DNA of 64,000 bases from Filobasidium wieringae (taxonomy: Eukaryota > Basidiomycota > Tremellomycetes > Filobasidiales > Filobasidiaceae): positions 62,001-126,000 of the forward strand of contig BCIV01000014.1 of NCBI GenBank assembly GCA_001600055.1, read 5' to 3'. This document shows, one piece after another, positions 1 through 11,774 of the stretch. Both the position numbers and the translations under genes were made by a program. Below the pieces are notes generated by a model. The model was not told the origin of the DNA and made no database searches. It saw only the letters and a list, made by a program, of their open reading frames with translations. Numbering within the stretch: position 1 is the stretch's first letter; every line of letters starts with the position of its first letter.

Positions 1-2076
1 TTGGATCACGTTCTTCGTTCGGGGAATCGGATGGCCTGTTGAATGCGCAGAGAATAAGTGGTGAATGTCCAGTTCGCCGAGCTCCCCCTCCCCCATTTCT
101 CTCTCTGCCTTTCTTTGTTCCCTGTTTGCCCTTTCGCCCTTTCGCCCTTTCGCCCTTTTGCAGGCACCGACGAATGTCGGGAGGTACGAAATCGAAATGA
201 GAGACGACCGAGCTGAGGATGGATCTCGACTGGGCGACTGGGCGACTGTTTGATCGTCCGTCCACGGTCTGCGGTCTGCTGGACGGTGGGGCAAGAGAGG
301 GGGGGATACGCCGGTCCCCCCTTACCTCCTCGGCCTCCACTGCGTACTGCAGCTGATGCGACTGATGCGTGGTCGGAGGGAATCGTTCGACGTCCATCTT
401 CCTCGCCTCTCGCCTCTCGCATCTCGCATCTCGACTCGCTGCATGGTAGATCGCTACGGTGGTGGTACGGTACATCGCTACAGTACGGTGCTAATAGAGT
501 TACCTAGAGTACCTAGAGTGTTCCCTTCCCGCGGCCATCCGGCGTTTTAATCTATCTCTCCCTCTCTGTGTGTCTCGCTCTCTCTCCCTCCCTGTGTCTG
601 TTTGTTGCCGCTCACCGCTCACCGACGCGACGTTCTTTTTTCATTCGTTGTGAGACATGAGAAGGTCCGTCCATCCACTATGGATCTTGGAGTTTGTGAA
701 AGTTTACCCTGGAGGAGGTCAGGCCAGGAGGGTACGGGATGTGGACGGACGGAGAGATCGGATCTGGGATGTCGGGGTTATGAACACGAGGTTGTTGTAT
801 ACACTACGACTACTGCACTGTTACTGTACATGGACTATTGTCCGGATCGCCATCCGATAGGTTAGTAGTGAACCTCGCCCCCGAGTGTTAGTCGACCATT
901 GTCCTCTTCCTCCTTCGATCCATTGTTCATCATCATCACCCGTTGTCCTACGGTGACCGGTCGCATCGCATCGCATCGGATCGGCCTGTTGATAGGAGCA
1001 GGAGCGACTAGCATCGCAGCGTTAGTCACCCTGCACAGTAGTGAATCTCGGAGAGTGAGAGGTCTGGCTGGCTGCTGGATCGAATCGGGAGCGACCCTTC
1101 TGCAGAGGTTCTAGCGCGAAACGAGAGCTGGGATTAGTGAGGTTTCACGGGCGATCTAGCACGGCCAACTGAGCTGTCGAGCGTTCGTTCTCTTTCGGAC
1201 GAGGCGCCGTCGAGTGGTCCAGAGCAGTGTACAGGGGATAGCGACAGTGGTGACAGTGACAGTGACAAGTGAAGGGTGAGTGGGGTGATAGCTGATGACT
1301 GGACTGGATTGGACTGGTAGAGCTCACTACACACTGGTCATTCCTCGCTACATCGCTGCCACTCCATCAACATCGCTACTCATCCATTCGAACCATATCA
1401 TCCATCACCCATCATCCATCCATCAATCCTCATCAAACCCCCGAACCCCCGCTCGCTACCGAAGTCGACCGACGTTCCATCCGTTCACTCTTCCACTCAC
1501 ATCGTTACCTGAACTCGGCCTCTTCCACTTCCACTTCCATCATCTTCATCAAAGCATACAACGTTCTCCTCCTCTTTCCATCAATAATCATCAATCAGAG
1601 AAAACCACCACCACCAGCACTCGTTCGGTCTACCATCTCTACCCGTCGAAAACTCATTTACGGGATAAACGATCAATTCCATACTCTCTTCCCTTCGGAT
1701 CTTCTCTCTTCTGCCCTCTCTCTCTTCGGCCCACTCTTCCACGCTCACACCTACGCACACACAAGCCGAGGACAAATATCACCTCACCTCACCTCTCCTC
1801 GTTCACTCTCCGGATCAGGCTTGAACCTTGAACCTTGAACCTCGAACTCATCACAGGACGCAACCCCACCACCCACCCTCTACGGTCGAACGGATAACGG
1901 ACGGTACACCATCAGCAAGCAGAGGAGGGAGTACTTATACGTCCTCACTCGCCTTGACTTTATCGATCGACAGGGTTTACCTTTGGATCTTATACATAAA
2001 CTCCAGCTCCACAACTCTTTTTTCCCCTCTCTCCAAGAGGATCTACCTGACACGAGCTTCACCTACACTCTCTCGG
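1..2076. promoter_or_regulatory. long gene-free upstream/leader region of the WOPR gene
   Basis: No convincing coding exon is visible in about 2 kb. The DNA is pyrimidine-rich and of low complexity, with CT/TC runs near 80-160 and 550-600 and CCATC/CATCA-type runs between about 1360 and 1620. Several short ATG-initiated frames occur; those nearest the gene could act as upstream ORFs in a long 5' leader. WOR1-type regulators are known for unusually long promoters and leaders, so a regulatory role is likely, but no individual site can be named. Confidence 0.5.
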
Positions 2077-4234
2077 ATGAGCACCACCACCATGTCGGAA
2101 GAAATCATCATCCACCCTCACCCGCACAGTAACCCCTCGAGCAGCAGTTCCATCCCCACCTCGGCTCCCCAACCCGTAACCTCCAACCCTTCCCCACCCG
2201 CGCTGGACCCCCCGTTCAGAGGGTACATAGAGACCACTTACGATGCCCTTCTCGTCTTCGAGGCCGCACGGAGGGGGATGATCCCCCGGGTCACTCGGAG
2301 GTTGATAGAGAGGGAACGAGGCATGGTCCAGAGCGGTGCGGTCTTTGTTTTCGACGAGCATGAGAGTGGGATCAAGAGGTGGACGGATGGGTTGGTTTGG
2401 AGCCCGAGTAGGATCTTGGGGAATTTCTTGGTATGTCTCTCGCTCTCACGTTTTCTTCCCGGGAGCTTTCGCAGACTAACCTCAATCGGATGGACATGTT
2501 ATTCAGGTTTATCGGGAGACGGACAAACGTAGGAACTCGGGGAATAAAGAGTTTAATACCCCACAAGAACCCTCTTCCTCCAACCAAATCCCTTTCCTAC
2601 AACCTACTTCCATCTACCCCGACCCTCATCGTACAGGAACTCAGCAAATCTCAAACCCGCTCGATCCTCTACACTCACATCCGCCTGGGCCTGGACCTGG
2701 ACCTGGACCTGGACCGAGCGGCTCGCACCCCCGGCCGAGGAGTTCGAGCGATTCGACGAGTCAGCCCAAGGAGGCGATGGATAAGAACAAGGAGAGGGCG
2801 CTCGTTGGGAGCTTGACGAATAGTTACAAGTTCAAGGAGGGCGGGTTGGTCAAGAAGGTACGCTCCGGGGTTGACATGGAGATGCACGAGTTCGAATCAG
2901 TGGGGGACTGACATTACATCGCATCGCACGTTCGTTCCCCCTTCTTGCCGCAGACCATGTCCGTCAACGTCAACGGGTTCGCACAACACATGGTCTCCTA
3001 CTACTCGGTCGCCGACGTCCTCGCGGGTAGATTGAGAACACCATCCACCATCGTCGATCTCGTCTCCCTCGAGATCAGTCACGAATACATGCAGAAACAA
3101 AACTTCAGGTTCCCACCCGTCTTTGACGTAGGCCCGGATGGGTTGTTACAGTACAAGTGAGTCGCGGGTGTGGAGTTTCCTATAGAGTTTCCCTTTCCCT
3201 TTCGTTGACGCACGCGTGATCACCTACTCGCTACTCGCAGGGGAGAATCAGACGAACCGTCTCAACCTCAAACGCCATACTCTGCCATCCCTCTTTCGGG
3301 CGTATCGCAATCGTCCTACGGTCCTTCCACAGGTGACATGGACTACTCGAGACCTTCCACCGCTAGCGCGGGCGTGTTGACGCCCATCAGCCCGAACGGA
3401 TATCATCCTTACCCGGCCTCCTCCTCGGGCTATTTCGAGCAACAACAGAATCAATACCCCATGCCCCCCGCTCCGACGTCGACTTCCGTGCCTAGCGGTG
3501 GGTATGCGGGATTGGCAAGGATGGCGCCTTCGCCCGTCCCACCGCCCCTCATTCGTCAGGCCTCCGAGGGCAGCGTCGGAGGGAGATCCACCATCCCAGG
3601 TCATCCCGCTCATCAACCGAGATCTAGCCGGCGGTATGATCCCTACGCGCATTATACGCCACACTCCGCCAAATCGCCTCACTTTTCCCCTCAGGCCGCT
3701 AGGTCGCCTTCCCTACCGGACGATCCGAATCGTCATAGGACTCCTCACATACCACCACCACCGCTATCACAACAACAACAGCAATCACAACAAGGTCACA
3801 TGTCGGATCATCACTCGACGGGGTATCTCCCCGTCAACGACGCGTACGGATATAGGGATTCCGGTTATAACCTCAACACCGGCGGGTCCGGGTTGATCAT
3901 GCCTTCCTCTGCTCCCGGCACCTTTTCCACGTTCGCAGCTTCCACACTCTCAGCACCGTCCTCGACCTATCATCAGCACCTCGCTCCAGGGTCTCCCAAC
4001 CTTCGACCTTCCAGCTCGGCCACGATCAGAGGGATGGGTGGGTTGGATATGGGTCGATCGTTGTCCACGCCCAGCTTTACGCATGACGGGTCATCAGGAA
4101 TGTACCCTACGCCCACCGATTACCCATGGGTGAAACAAGACCCGGACGGTTTACCGGGAGAACAGGTCGATTGGACAGCAGGAAAGGGGGATCTCTTACA
4201 CGCCCATGCAGGTTACGCCTCTCTCCGATATTGA
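2077..4234 (+). CDS. WOPR-domain transcription factor (Wor1/Gti1/Ryp1 family)
   Basis: Exons 2077..2430, 2507..2857, 2954..3156 and 3241..4234 give 633 residues. WOPR proteins are fungal DNA-binding master regulators of morphology, conidiation or virulence. The first WOPR half lies at about residues 45-120, with GYIETTYDALLVFEA and RWTDGLVWSPSRILGNFLVYRE. After a Pro/Gly-rich spacer holding a short PG repeat, the second half at about 215-300 has GSLTNSYKFKEGGLVKKT followed by the segment ending FRFPPVFDVGPDGLLQYK. The C-terminal half is disordered, rich in Ser, Pro and Gln, with a short polyQ run, as usual for the family. Two ATGs (2077 and 2092) are in frame and the frame stays open upstream to 1828, so the exact start is uncertain. 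The family call is secure; which of the two fungal WOPR clades (Wor1/Gti1 or Pac2) it belongs to is inferred from the first half. Confidence 0.93.
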
Positions 4235-4345
4235 GGGAGCAACCATCCTTTTGAGCTTTTTGGTCACGTCTGGCTACACGAAAACGAATGATCATGGAAC
4301 GAGTTCTCTTTCGGTTGGGGCTTTCTCGCGGGTACGGCAAGGATC

Positions 4346-4361
4346 GGGGGGGGGGGGGGGG
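4346..4361. repeat. G16 homopolymer tract
   Basis: Sixteen consecutive G residues lie about 110 bp past the WOPR stop codon, probably in its 3' UTR. Such a run is prone to length variation and sequencing error, and on the transcript it could form G-quartet structure. Confidence 0.9.
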
Positions 4362-4464
4362 TATGGTTTTGCGATTTCGTCATTTGTCTATAGTTATATC
4401 GTGTGTCTTGTCGTGGTTGTACCGACGTCAGAGTTACGAGAATGAATCATGCCAGGCTGGATCG

Positions 4465-5239
4465 TCAGGCTCCTTTCAGACCGTACCGCTTGCTCTTGAG
4501 GTCCTCCATCGTCTGGGCCATCTCGACTTCGTCCCGAGCGGCGATCATCGAACAGATCACAAGTGCCTCGGGTTCGAGCCAGAATAGGATCGTGCTCAGT
4601 TCGGTGTGTAGAAGAAAGGCTGCCACTGGGGAGACAGCCAGGCCGAAGAGCAGGATACGGAGGTCTATCGCGCACAGCCAGCGGAGAGCTGCAATAGCTC
4701 TGTGCGATCGTCCAATTAAGGGTCGTGTGTGCAGGGCTAGTATCGGAAGGTGGGCCAGCATCGTTGCAAACATGCCCAGCCGAGATGTCCACGTCTTCGG
4801 AACGGCAGAGCGCCGAGATGAAAGTGTGATCAAGTACCTGCGGCGAAAAATACATCCCATAAGCTCCTAAGCGGCATACCATTTGATCTTCTTTCACTAC
4901 CCACATCATCAGAGATATCCCGGTCAGAACGGACAAGGCTATCGCAACGTTACGCTTCTGCTTGACATGTGCGGCTTGTAGATCCCGGATCAACACTTCT
5001 TGCTCTGATAGTAGAATTTCTGATAGTCAGGCTCTATGTGACCATATGACAACCAGACACCAGCGCACCTTCTTCATCCAAGGCTTCCTTATCTGTTTTC
5101 TAAACAATCGGATTAGTTGACTGTAAATTGCCTTTCCTCGCATCTTGCTCGACTTACTGATCAGATCATCCACGCTGGAAGGCCCACCGCTAACTTCCTG
5201 ATCTTCACCTTCATCATAGTCGTATGTTCGTCTCTGCAT
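4465..5239 (-). CDS. conserved-looking multipass membrane protein, 205 aa
   Basis: Minus-strand exons 5158..5239, 5069..5092, 4838..5019 and 4465..4794 join in phase to 205 residues; one exon is only 24 nt. The N-terminus is acidic and soluble (about residues 1-55). Hydrophobic segments follow at about 62-80 (VAIALSVLTGISLMMWVV), 100-118, 130-150 (LRWLCAIDLRILLFGLAVSP) and 155-175. The tail is a charged helix ending KSKRYGLKGA. Four membrane spans are likely, with an endomembrane or mitochondrial location possible. I do not recognise a family. It is transcribed away from the next gene, with which it shares a roughly 630 bp intergenic region. Confidence 0.75.
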
Positions 5240-5866
5240 CAGGCTGTGTTGGATGGTGAGAGCAGTGAAAGAGCAGCGTAAGCAAAATGTTCAATCATCG
5301 TTCCGGCGTTCAACTAAAGTGCTAAAGTGACGTGTTAGGTACGCGTCGCCCTGATCGACCTTGTGGCGGAAGGTGGTTCGGTCCGGTAAATACATTGATC
5401 AGAAAAACGATCGAACAAGAACCTATGTACAGATGGATCGGTCTGATTTGATCCTCTATGAAGCTACGCAAAATTGTGCACCAAATGGCGTCGGAGCGAC
5501 GTTGTGGTTGCTCGTTACAGATCCATGTTTCAGGTTCCAGATTGGACCGCCGCGAATCGCGCAACTACGTTTCACAGTGTCCGATCTAAAGCTTGATGTA
5601 ACCAATTGCTCAGGAAACATCTGAATAACTAGCAGCGACGGGATGGATATATATACTCGTGCTGATTGCCTGACTACCGGCGACTGGGCCGTTCCAACTG
5701 GTTTCAACTTCGTCAGGGGTGATCAAAGGAACACAAGTTCCGGAATGGCAGTCTGGGTACATAACACTCAAGCGATCACTTGGAACGGCACTCGTGTGAG
5801 CTTTTGGGCACGGTGCAATTGGAAGAAACTGATTTCTCTGACGATCCTCTTCCATCTCCATCCAGC
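5240..5866. promoter_or_regulatory. divergent intergenic region between two membrane-protein genes
   Basis: Head-to-head region of about 630 bp. A TATA-like TATATAT lies near 5648-5655. The frame of the downstream plus gene is open back to 5765 without an ATG, so its true first exon may start inside this region. Confidence 0.45.
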
Positions 5867-6979
5867 ATGGTCTCATCAGGACTCGGGGGCACTTGGCTGC
5901 CACTGACAGAAGAACCCAAGACAGCGATTCCTAATCCTAAAACAACCGCAATTATACCGATTGCCAAACCTCAACCTGCAGCGTTAGTTAATTCAGAGTT
6001 GAAACCGCTACCAGTAGAACCCAAATCCAAACACGCAATACCAAGGAAACCCGTAGCCGCCAAGATCCAGCCCGAGATCCCTTCCTCTAAATGGCTCAAA
6101 TTCGGTCGCGTGCTGTATACCTTCCTGACCGTCTGTCTTAGCGTATTACTGCTATATACACCTCCAGATTCTCAATGGGCTACGTCTTGTTTGACGGTAT
6201 CGGATAATGATTATCAAGGTCTTCTCAGTGAGCCAGCTACATCGCCTGCCATTTAAAGACAAACGATCTGACGCTGCGCGCCTTCACAGCGAGCTGTACC
6301 GATGGGGTTTGTACCGGATGGTTTCAGACCGGCTGTAAGTATATTCCTCCAGAAAGCAGCGAGAATTTCACAAAACCTGACAATTCATCTTCCCAACAGC
6401 GTCCGCTCAGCCTGATCTCGATATGCTCGCCGCAGGGCAGACAGCTATCGCTCTCTCGATCCTATGGATATGGATCTTCGTCTTTTCCCTAATCGGTCTG
6501 AAAAAGATCCGACGGAAACCGGCGGACTCCAAAGCTCAGCAGAAGAAAAGGAAACGTTGGTACCGTATTCGAGTTCCGTCCTATCGGGAGATCCCTAGAC
6601 GAGCTAAAACCATGGTCAAGAGTGGGAGATGGTTGGCCATCTCAGCTACTTTTGGGATTTGCGCGGCGATAGCGGGATTGACGGTGTTCAAGCTAGGCAA
6701 AGGTTCATCCACTCTGCCTGGAGGAGGATTTTACCGTAAGTCTTCAACATCTCTAACGTATAACATGACATTGACAACGACCTCTTTACACGCTCAGTAT
6801 GCGTTATCTTGCCTTTCATTGCCTTGCAAACCATAGTTCCCGAGAAACCGGTCAAGCAAAGCACGACACAGAAATGCATTCGCGCATTACTGTTCTGGCC
6901 AATAACGTTTCCATCCCTCCTCACCTGTCAATCATCCAAGCATCGACGTAAACATCCGAGCAAGACAAGTCGTGTATAG
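5867..6979 (+). CDS. multipass membrane protein with basic loops, 307 aa
   Basis: Exons 5867..6227, 6290..6334, 6400..6735 and 6798..6979 give 307 residues. The N-terminal 80 residues are Pro/Lys-rich and soluble. Hydrophobic spans are seen around FGRVLYTFLTVCLSVLLLY, then around AIALSILWIWIFVFSLIGL, WLAISATFGICAAIAGLTVF, LCVILPFIALQTIV and ALLFWPITFPSLL. A short Cys-containing stretch (SCTDGVCTGWFQ) sits between spans 1 and 2. A very basic loop (KSKAQ then KKRKRWYRIRVP) follows span 2, and the tail is also basic. No family recognised. The start is the first ATG of the open frame; an upstream exon cannot be excluded. It converges on the SNF2 gene with only 76 bp between stop codons. Confidence 0.78.
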
Positions 6980-7055
6980 GCTTAATGGAGAAATGCTGAA
7001 TGATATCGGCCATACAACTTTATTATATCGGGTCATTTTTTGGGTACAAGGCGGA

Positions 7056-10000
7056 TCACGACGGCTCGCCGGAAAAGAAGTTGTCCAACTGCGCATTTCC
7101 ATCCGTGGCAGGAGCAAAGACTTCGAAGGCTGTTCGGTCGCCCTTCGTCTTCTTGTCTTGCTTTGCCGAAGTAGTCTGGCCGAGTAGACCAGCAGACCAT
7201 CCCTGTTCTCTGGCAAAGGCCGCTGGAGACCGATCAAGCAGAATGTCAAGATCCTCATCACTACGATTGCAACATCATTAGCATGTTTGTCGATAGCTGG
7301 AAGATGAAATACTCATACCTGATAACCCGATCGTCCTTTGTAGCGATAGTGATCTGTTCGCTATCCAGTTCTAACAATTCTTTGGCGACATCTTCCATCG
7401 ATTTGCCTTTTGCTTTGCCTTCTCGACCAAGAAGAATTTCTCCGTTTTCATCCACAGCACCGAATTTTCCTATCAGAGTGAACGGTATGAGCGGATGCGG
7501 ACGGTAGAATTGATATCTCGCTGACCTTTGGAGATGACCATCGCCTCCAACTTTCGCTTATCAGATGCAGATTTCAGAATCTTTGTCTCGACAGTGTCTG
7601 CAAAAGATTTCCATCAGCGATAGTCGACCAGGTCTAAAGAACCACTTACGAGCAGTGACTAATCTAAACACTAGTACTGGTCTGGTCTGACCAATTCTAT
7701 GAGCGCGGTCTTGAGCTTGCAGATCAGCCTGTGGATCTGGAACGTAACGGTATCGACGTAATTAGCATGGTCAGTGTATAAGGGCAAAGACAAACAGACT
7801 CACTCCAGTCTTGATCGAAAAAGATTACAGTACTGCCGTGCAAGGAGATGAATTTTCAGTATTGTATCACGTATTGTTGCGTACGAGGCGAGGATCACTT
7901 ACTCTGCGGCAACAAGATTGATACCAAGACCTCCGGCTCGTGTACTCAATAAGAATAGCCTACAAGCATCTGGGTCGTCGCCAGCATTATTGAACTCGTC
8001 CATCTGGGCCAACCTATCGGGCTGTTTTGTTGATCCATCTATTCTGAATGTTTTCCAATCCTTGAATATATTTGCCCAGTCCTCCTGAAAATGTGATAGC
8101 AGTCAGGAGAACATTCAACTAGCACGGGGGTAGACTTACGATAACATCCAACATCGTCGTAAACTGCGAGAAGATCAGGACTTTGTGTCCCCGGTCGAAC
8201 AGCGCGTCAAGGAGCCTGTTCAATAGCAGCATCTTTCCGCTAGCATTGACTAAATTGTCATCTACCACCAATTCTCCGGTCTTGATATCTCGTGGCCAAT
8301 CGAACAAGAAGGGATGACTGGAAATCTAGTGTGGCTTATATTAGATTCGTTGAAACATGCGGGCAGGTCTGTTGTTGTTCTCACCTTCCGTAACTGCATA
8401 ATCATGTTTTGTAACCTCATATTATGAACAGTTTTCTCTAAAGTAAGGAGAACGGGATGAGCCTATATTCCGAATGTTCATATTGCTTTTACCGTTTTGG
8501 ACTCACTCGCTTGTTTCTCTGCCCATTCTTGTCCTAGCTCTTGAGCCGTCTTCTCCTCTTTCGGAGCGGTCATGCTCATTCCATCAGCATCGCCATCGCT
8601 CAGTGCTTGCAAAAATTTCGCGTCACTAGTATCCAAGGAGTAGTCAAATCGCGGACGTTTCGATAGCCTTCGACTTGTCCGTACAACGCCCTCATCATCA
8701 GATGGAGCAGAGCTTTCGATTGTTGGTGGCGTTCCAGCTGGATCTGCGCCGCAAGCTGCAAGCTTCATCTTGATCAAGTGATCTTTGATTTCTCGATTGA
8801 CGATAGCCTTGTAGATATCAGATTGTTGCTGAGTCAGGGGGGCGTAGAGAAGGTATTCCTTCTTAGGAGGTAGACCTCGCTCAACTTCCACCTTCAATCG
8901 TCGTAGTAAGAAAGGCTTGAGGATGTTGTGCAATTGTGTCGCTACTTCGTTTTGTGCCACAAACCCGCTATTTCCGCCTTGACCTATATCTGCGAAATCG
9001 AACCTATTCTTTGACGTCAGAACCGTCACTCGACACATTGGATGATGTAGCTTACCACTGCTGGAAAGTGTCCAGATCATCGAAGATATCAGGCATAATG
9101 AAGTTTAACAATGACCAAAGCTCGCTCAGGTTGTTCTGTATCCAGTGCAGCGGGTGAGCATGGGAAAAGGCAGCTGTTCCCAGGCAGACTCACGTGCAGA
9201 GGAGTTCCGGTCAAGAGCAGACGATTTGCACTCCGGTACGATTTGAGCTCGCGGATCAGCCTGGACGGTAAAAATGGAAGTAAGTGTTGTGTGTCTGTTC
9301 CGTTCCAAAATGAAGCACTCACTTCGAGTTCAAATTTTTCAATCTATGTCCCTCATCGACGAAGATGAACTGAAACGTCATTTAGGAGTAAGTGAGAGTC
9401 ATCTAGACTGGTTCGTACCGTGCAATCCTCACCTTCCACCTGTATCGACTCAGGAACTTTTGGTCCTTGATGATCATCTCATAGGTCGTGATGATCTGAT
9501 GCGGGATACTTTCATCAGCTTCGGAGAAGGATGTCGGGACCTTTCGGCCAGACTTACAACAGGGAAGACGGGGATGGTACCTGTTCCACCTGGAATCGGT
9601 TTCTTCTTGTTGACCGGGATGGAAAGAAGTTCATCTCTCATCTTCTCCTCCCTCAATCTAGCTCGCTCTGGGGGCGTTCCGTGATACATCAAGACCTGTG
9701 ATAGAGCGAAACCAGAGGGTCAGCCCGGCCATACAGAATCGGAGGACAATCCGAGTTCTCGACGCACAGGTACAAGTGGAGCAAACTTGGTAAATTCTTT
9801 TACCCAGTTTGCCAGCACTGATAGAGGGCAAACAACGAGGAATGGTCCATGTGCATTGTTGTTCATGAGATGGCACATAAATGAAATGGTTTGAATTGTC
9901 TATTCATCGAAAGCCATCAGAACCGAAACCTCTGCCACGATCTTCCAAATAGACTTACCTTCCCCAGACCCATCTCGTCCGCCAGAATACCGTTCAGTCC

Positions 10001-10759
10001 ATTTTCGTATAGACTGACCATCCACTGAACTCCAGCAAGTTGATACGATTTTAACGTCGCTCCTGTAATCAAAGCGGGTTGTTCGCCATGATAAGGCTGT
10101 TTAGCCTCTTCTTGGCCTTCAACCGCAGGAGGTTTGGTTTCGATCGGATCTTCCTCGACTTCGACTTTAGCTTTAAGAGGTACGACAGCTCGTTTCCGTT
10201 TATTTCCAGTCGCCGTTGTTGGTGTAGGAACGACCATCTCCGGGTCCTCCTTCTTTACTGCAACCCTTCCCGTTGTACGCCTTCCCTTCTCTACTGGTAC
10301 GGCCGCAAAAGCCCCAGCTTTGTTCTCTTTATTGACCCTTCTTGTCGCCGCTTTGCGTTCATCTTCTATTCGTTTCTTTCTTTGGTTCTCCATTCGATCT
10401 CCAATAAGCTTAGCGTAGACACCTGATTTTTCTAGCAAGAAATTTAGTCGTTGCCGTTGCGCGTTCTGATTGGGAAACGATTCGGTAAGTCGTATTCTGT
10501 AGGCCATAACTTATCCTACACCCACATCGAATTGCGTAGCTTCCTTAGCGGGTTCCAGAACGGTCACTTCCTCCTCCTGTTCGGGAGGTATGACAAAGGT
10601 CGGATCACCCATTCCCATTTCCTGTTTCAATCCAGCTTGTTCCTCCGGCTTGACAGAGTTGACGATAGCTTCTGGAGTTTGAGGAACAGAGTTGTTATCG
10701 TTTGTTGTGCTGGATGCTGCAGTCATTGGTGCGGATTCTGGAGGTGCAGAAACGGGCAT
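7056..10759 (-). CDS. IRC5: SNF2-family ATPase, HELLS/LSH/DDM1-Irc5 type chromatin remodeller
   Basis: Seventeen exons: 10526..10759, 9959..10465, 9768..9899, 9558..9695, 9433..9495, 9323..9369, 9194..9260, 9056..9135, 8507..9003, 8385..8437, 8140..8325, 7903..8084, 7804..7832, 7650..7736, 7526..7597, 7319..7469 and 7056..7260, giving 909 residues. The DEXX lobe starts near residue 220 with [20 protein letters not shown], Walker [11 protein letters not shown] (about 238-247), [14 protein letters not shown], and the DEGH box (about 363-366), then [11 protein letters not shown]. The C lobe has [30 protein letters not shown] and [31 protein letters not shown] and a C-terminal [13 protein letters not shown] fit the HELLS/Irc5 branch. 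The segment usually reading LRKxCNHP is LRKISSHP here. Such proteins slide nucleosomes, and in plants and animals they support DNA methylation. Irc5 identity is by family resemblance. Confidence 0.92.
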
Positions 10760-11774
10760 GCTTCTTCGGTTAGATTTATGGGATTAAGTCAAGGATTATC
10801 GAGCTTCTCAAGAGGTGTGTATAAGTCCAGGTAATATGCTTTCCTAGCTATGATTGCGATTTATATTTGCTTGCGGATAAATGAGACAGACACAAAGGGA
10901 GGTCCGTTGAATATCCAAAGTGACCGGAACGACTTTATCGGAAAGCGAGTAGCCGTGATTATGATCCCTTTGAGCTCCGTTCAAGATATTTCGAACCGCT
11001 TGACGATGGCCTATACAGTCCCTTTGTTGAACCAGGCAAGAAATGTCTAGAAGTAGGCGTGTATAGCTTTGAGGGGAAGGAAACATAGGTTTAGAGGCTG
11101 ATAACGATGACTTCTTCTCGCTTTCAACTTTGGCAGATCGATCGCGTTTCGCGTCGAGCTAAACTGAAGGTCGACGCGACCTAAATGACGATCAACCGGC
11201 CTCATCGGCTCCGCCACTACTGCTGTGAACACTGGCCGATTCTGACGACTGCTACAACAAGCTCGCCTTGCATTGTCCTGTACCCAATGCGGAATGATAT
11301 TCATGGCTCCTGTTCGGAAGATCCGCCTCAAAGCTGTAAGCAATCTCGGTAACAGATCAAAACCGTTTAAGGAGCAGCATATCTCCCGCCTCGCGGATGG
11401 GCATGAGTTTCATGTCACTAGTGCCGATATCCAGGTCCTCTAGGAGTGTAACAATATTACTGATCTGTGTATGCTGCCTTGGAGGCAAAAGTGTACGTAT
11501 GACGATGCCTGCACGGCTTGGAAATATGTTGTGAAACCTGTATGCAAGGTCCTGTAAATCTAGGTTTTGAATAAGCGATCAACACGAACAGCCTACGATC
11601 CGATTCACAATTTCGAACTGGACTGAGCACTAGGGCGATACTGCTAGTATGGGAATGCGACATGGCAAGAGTTGACCAGCAGGATATACGCCAGTTGATC
11701 AGTCGCACAGGAACATAACAATTCTCACAACACAATTCGATGATGTTCGCAGGGCGAAAGCGGTTGATATGGTT
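10760..11774. other. intergenic, no gene supported
   Basis: About 1 kb upstream of the remodeller gene. Only short frames with poor composition are present; none has a convincing start plus splice structure. Confidence 0.5.

Noticed and set aside
10505..10513. Stop codon between the N-terminal ORF and the rest of the SNF2 gene
   Set aside because: Removed by a 60 nt intron (10466..10525) that joins both parts in phase 0.
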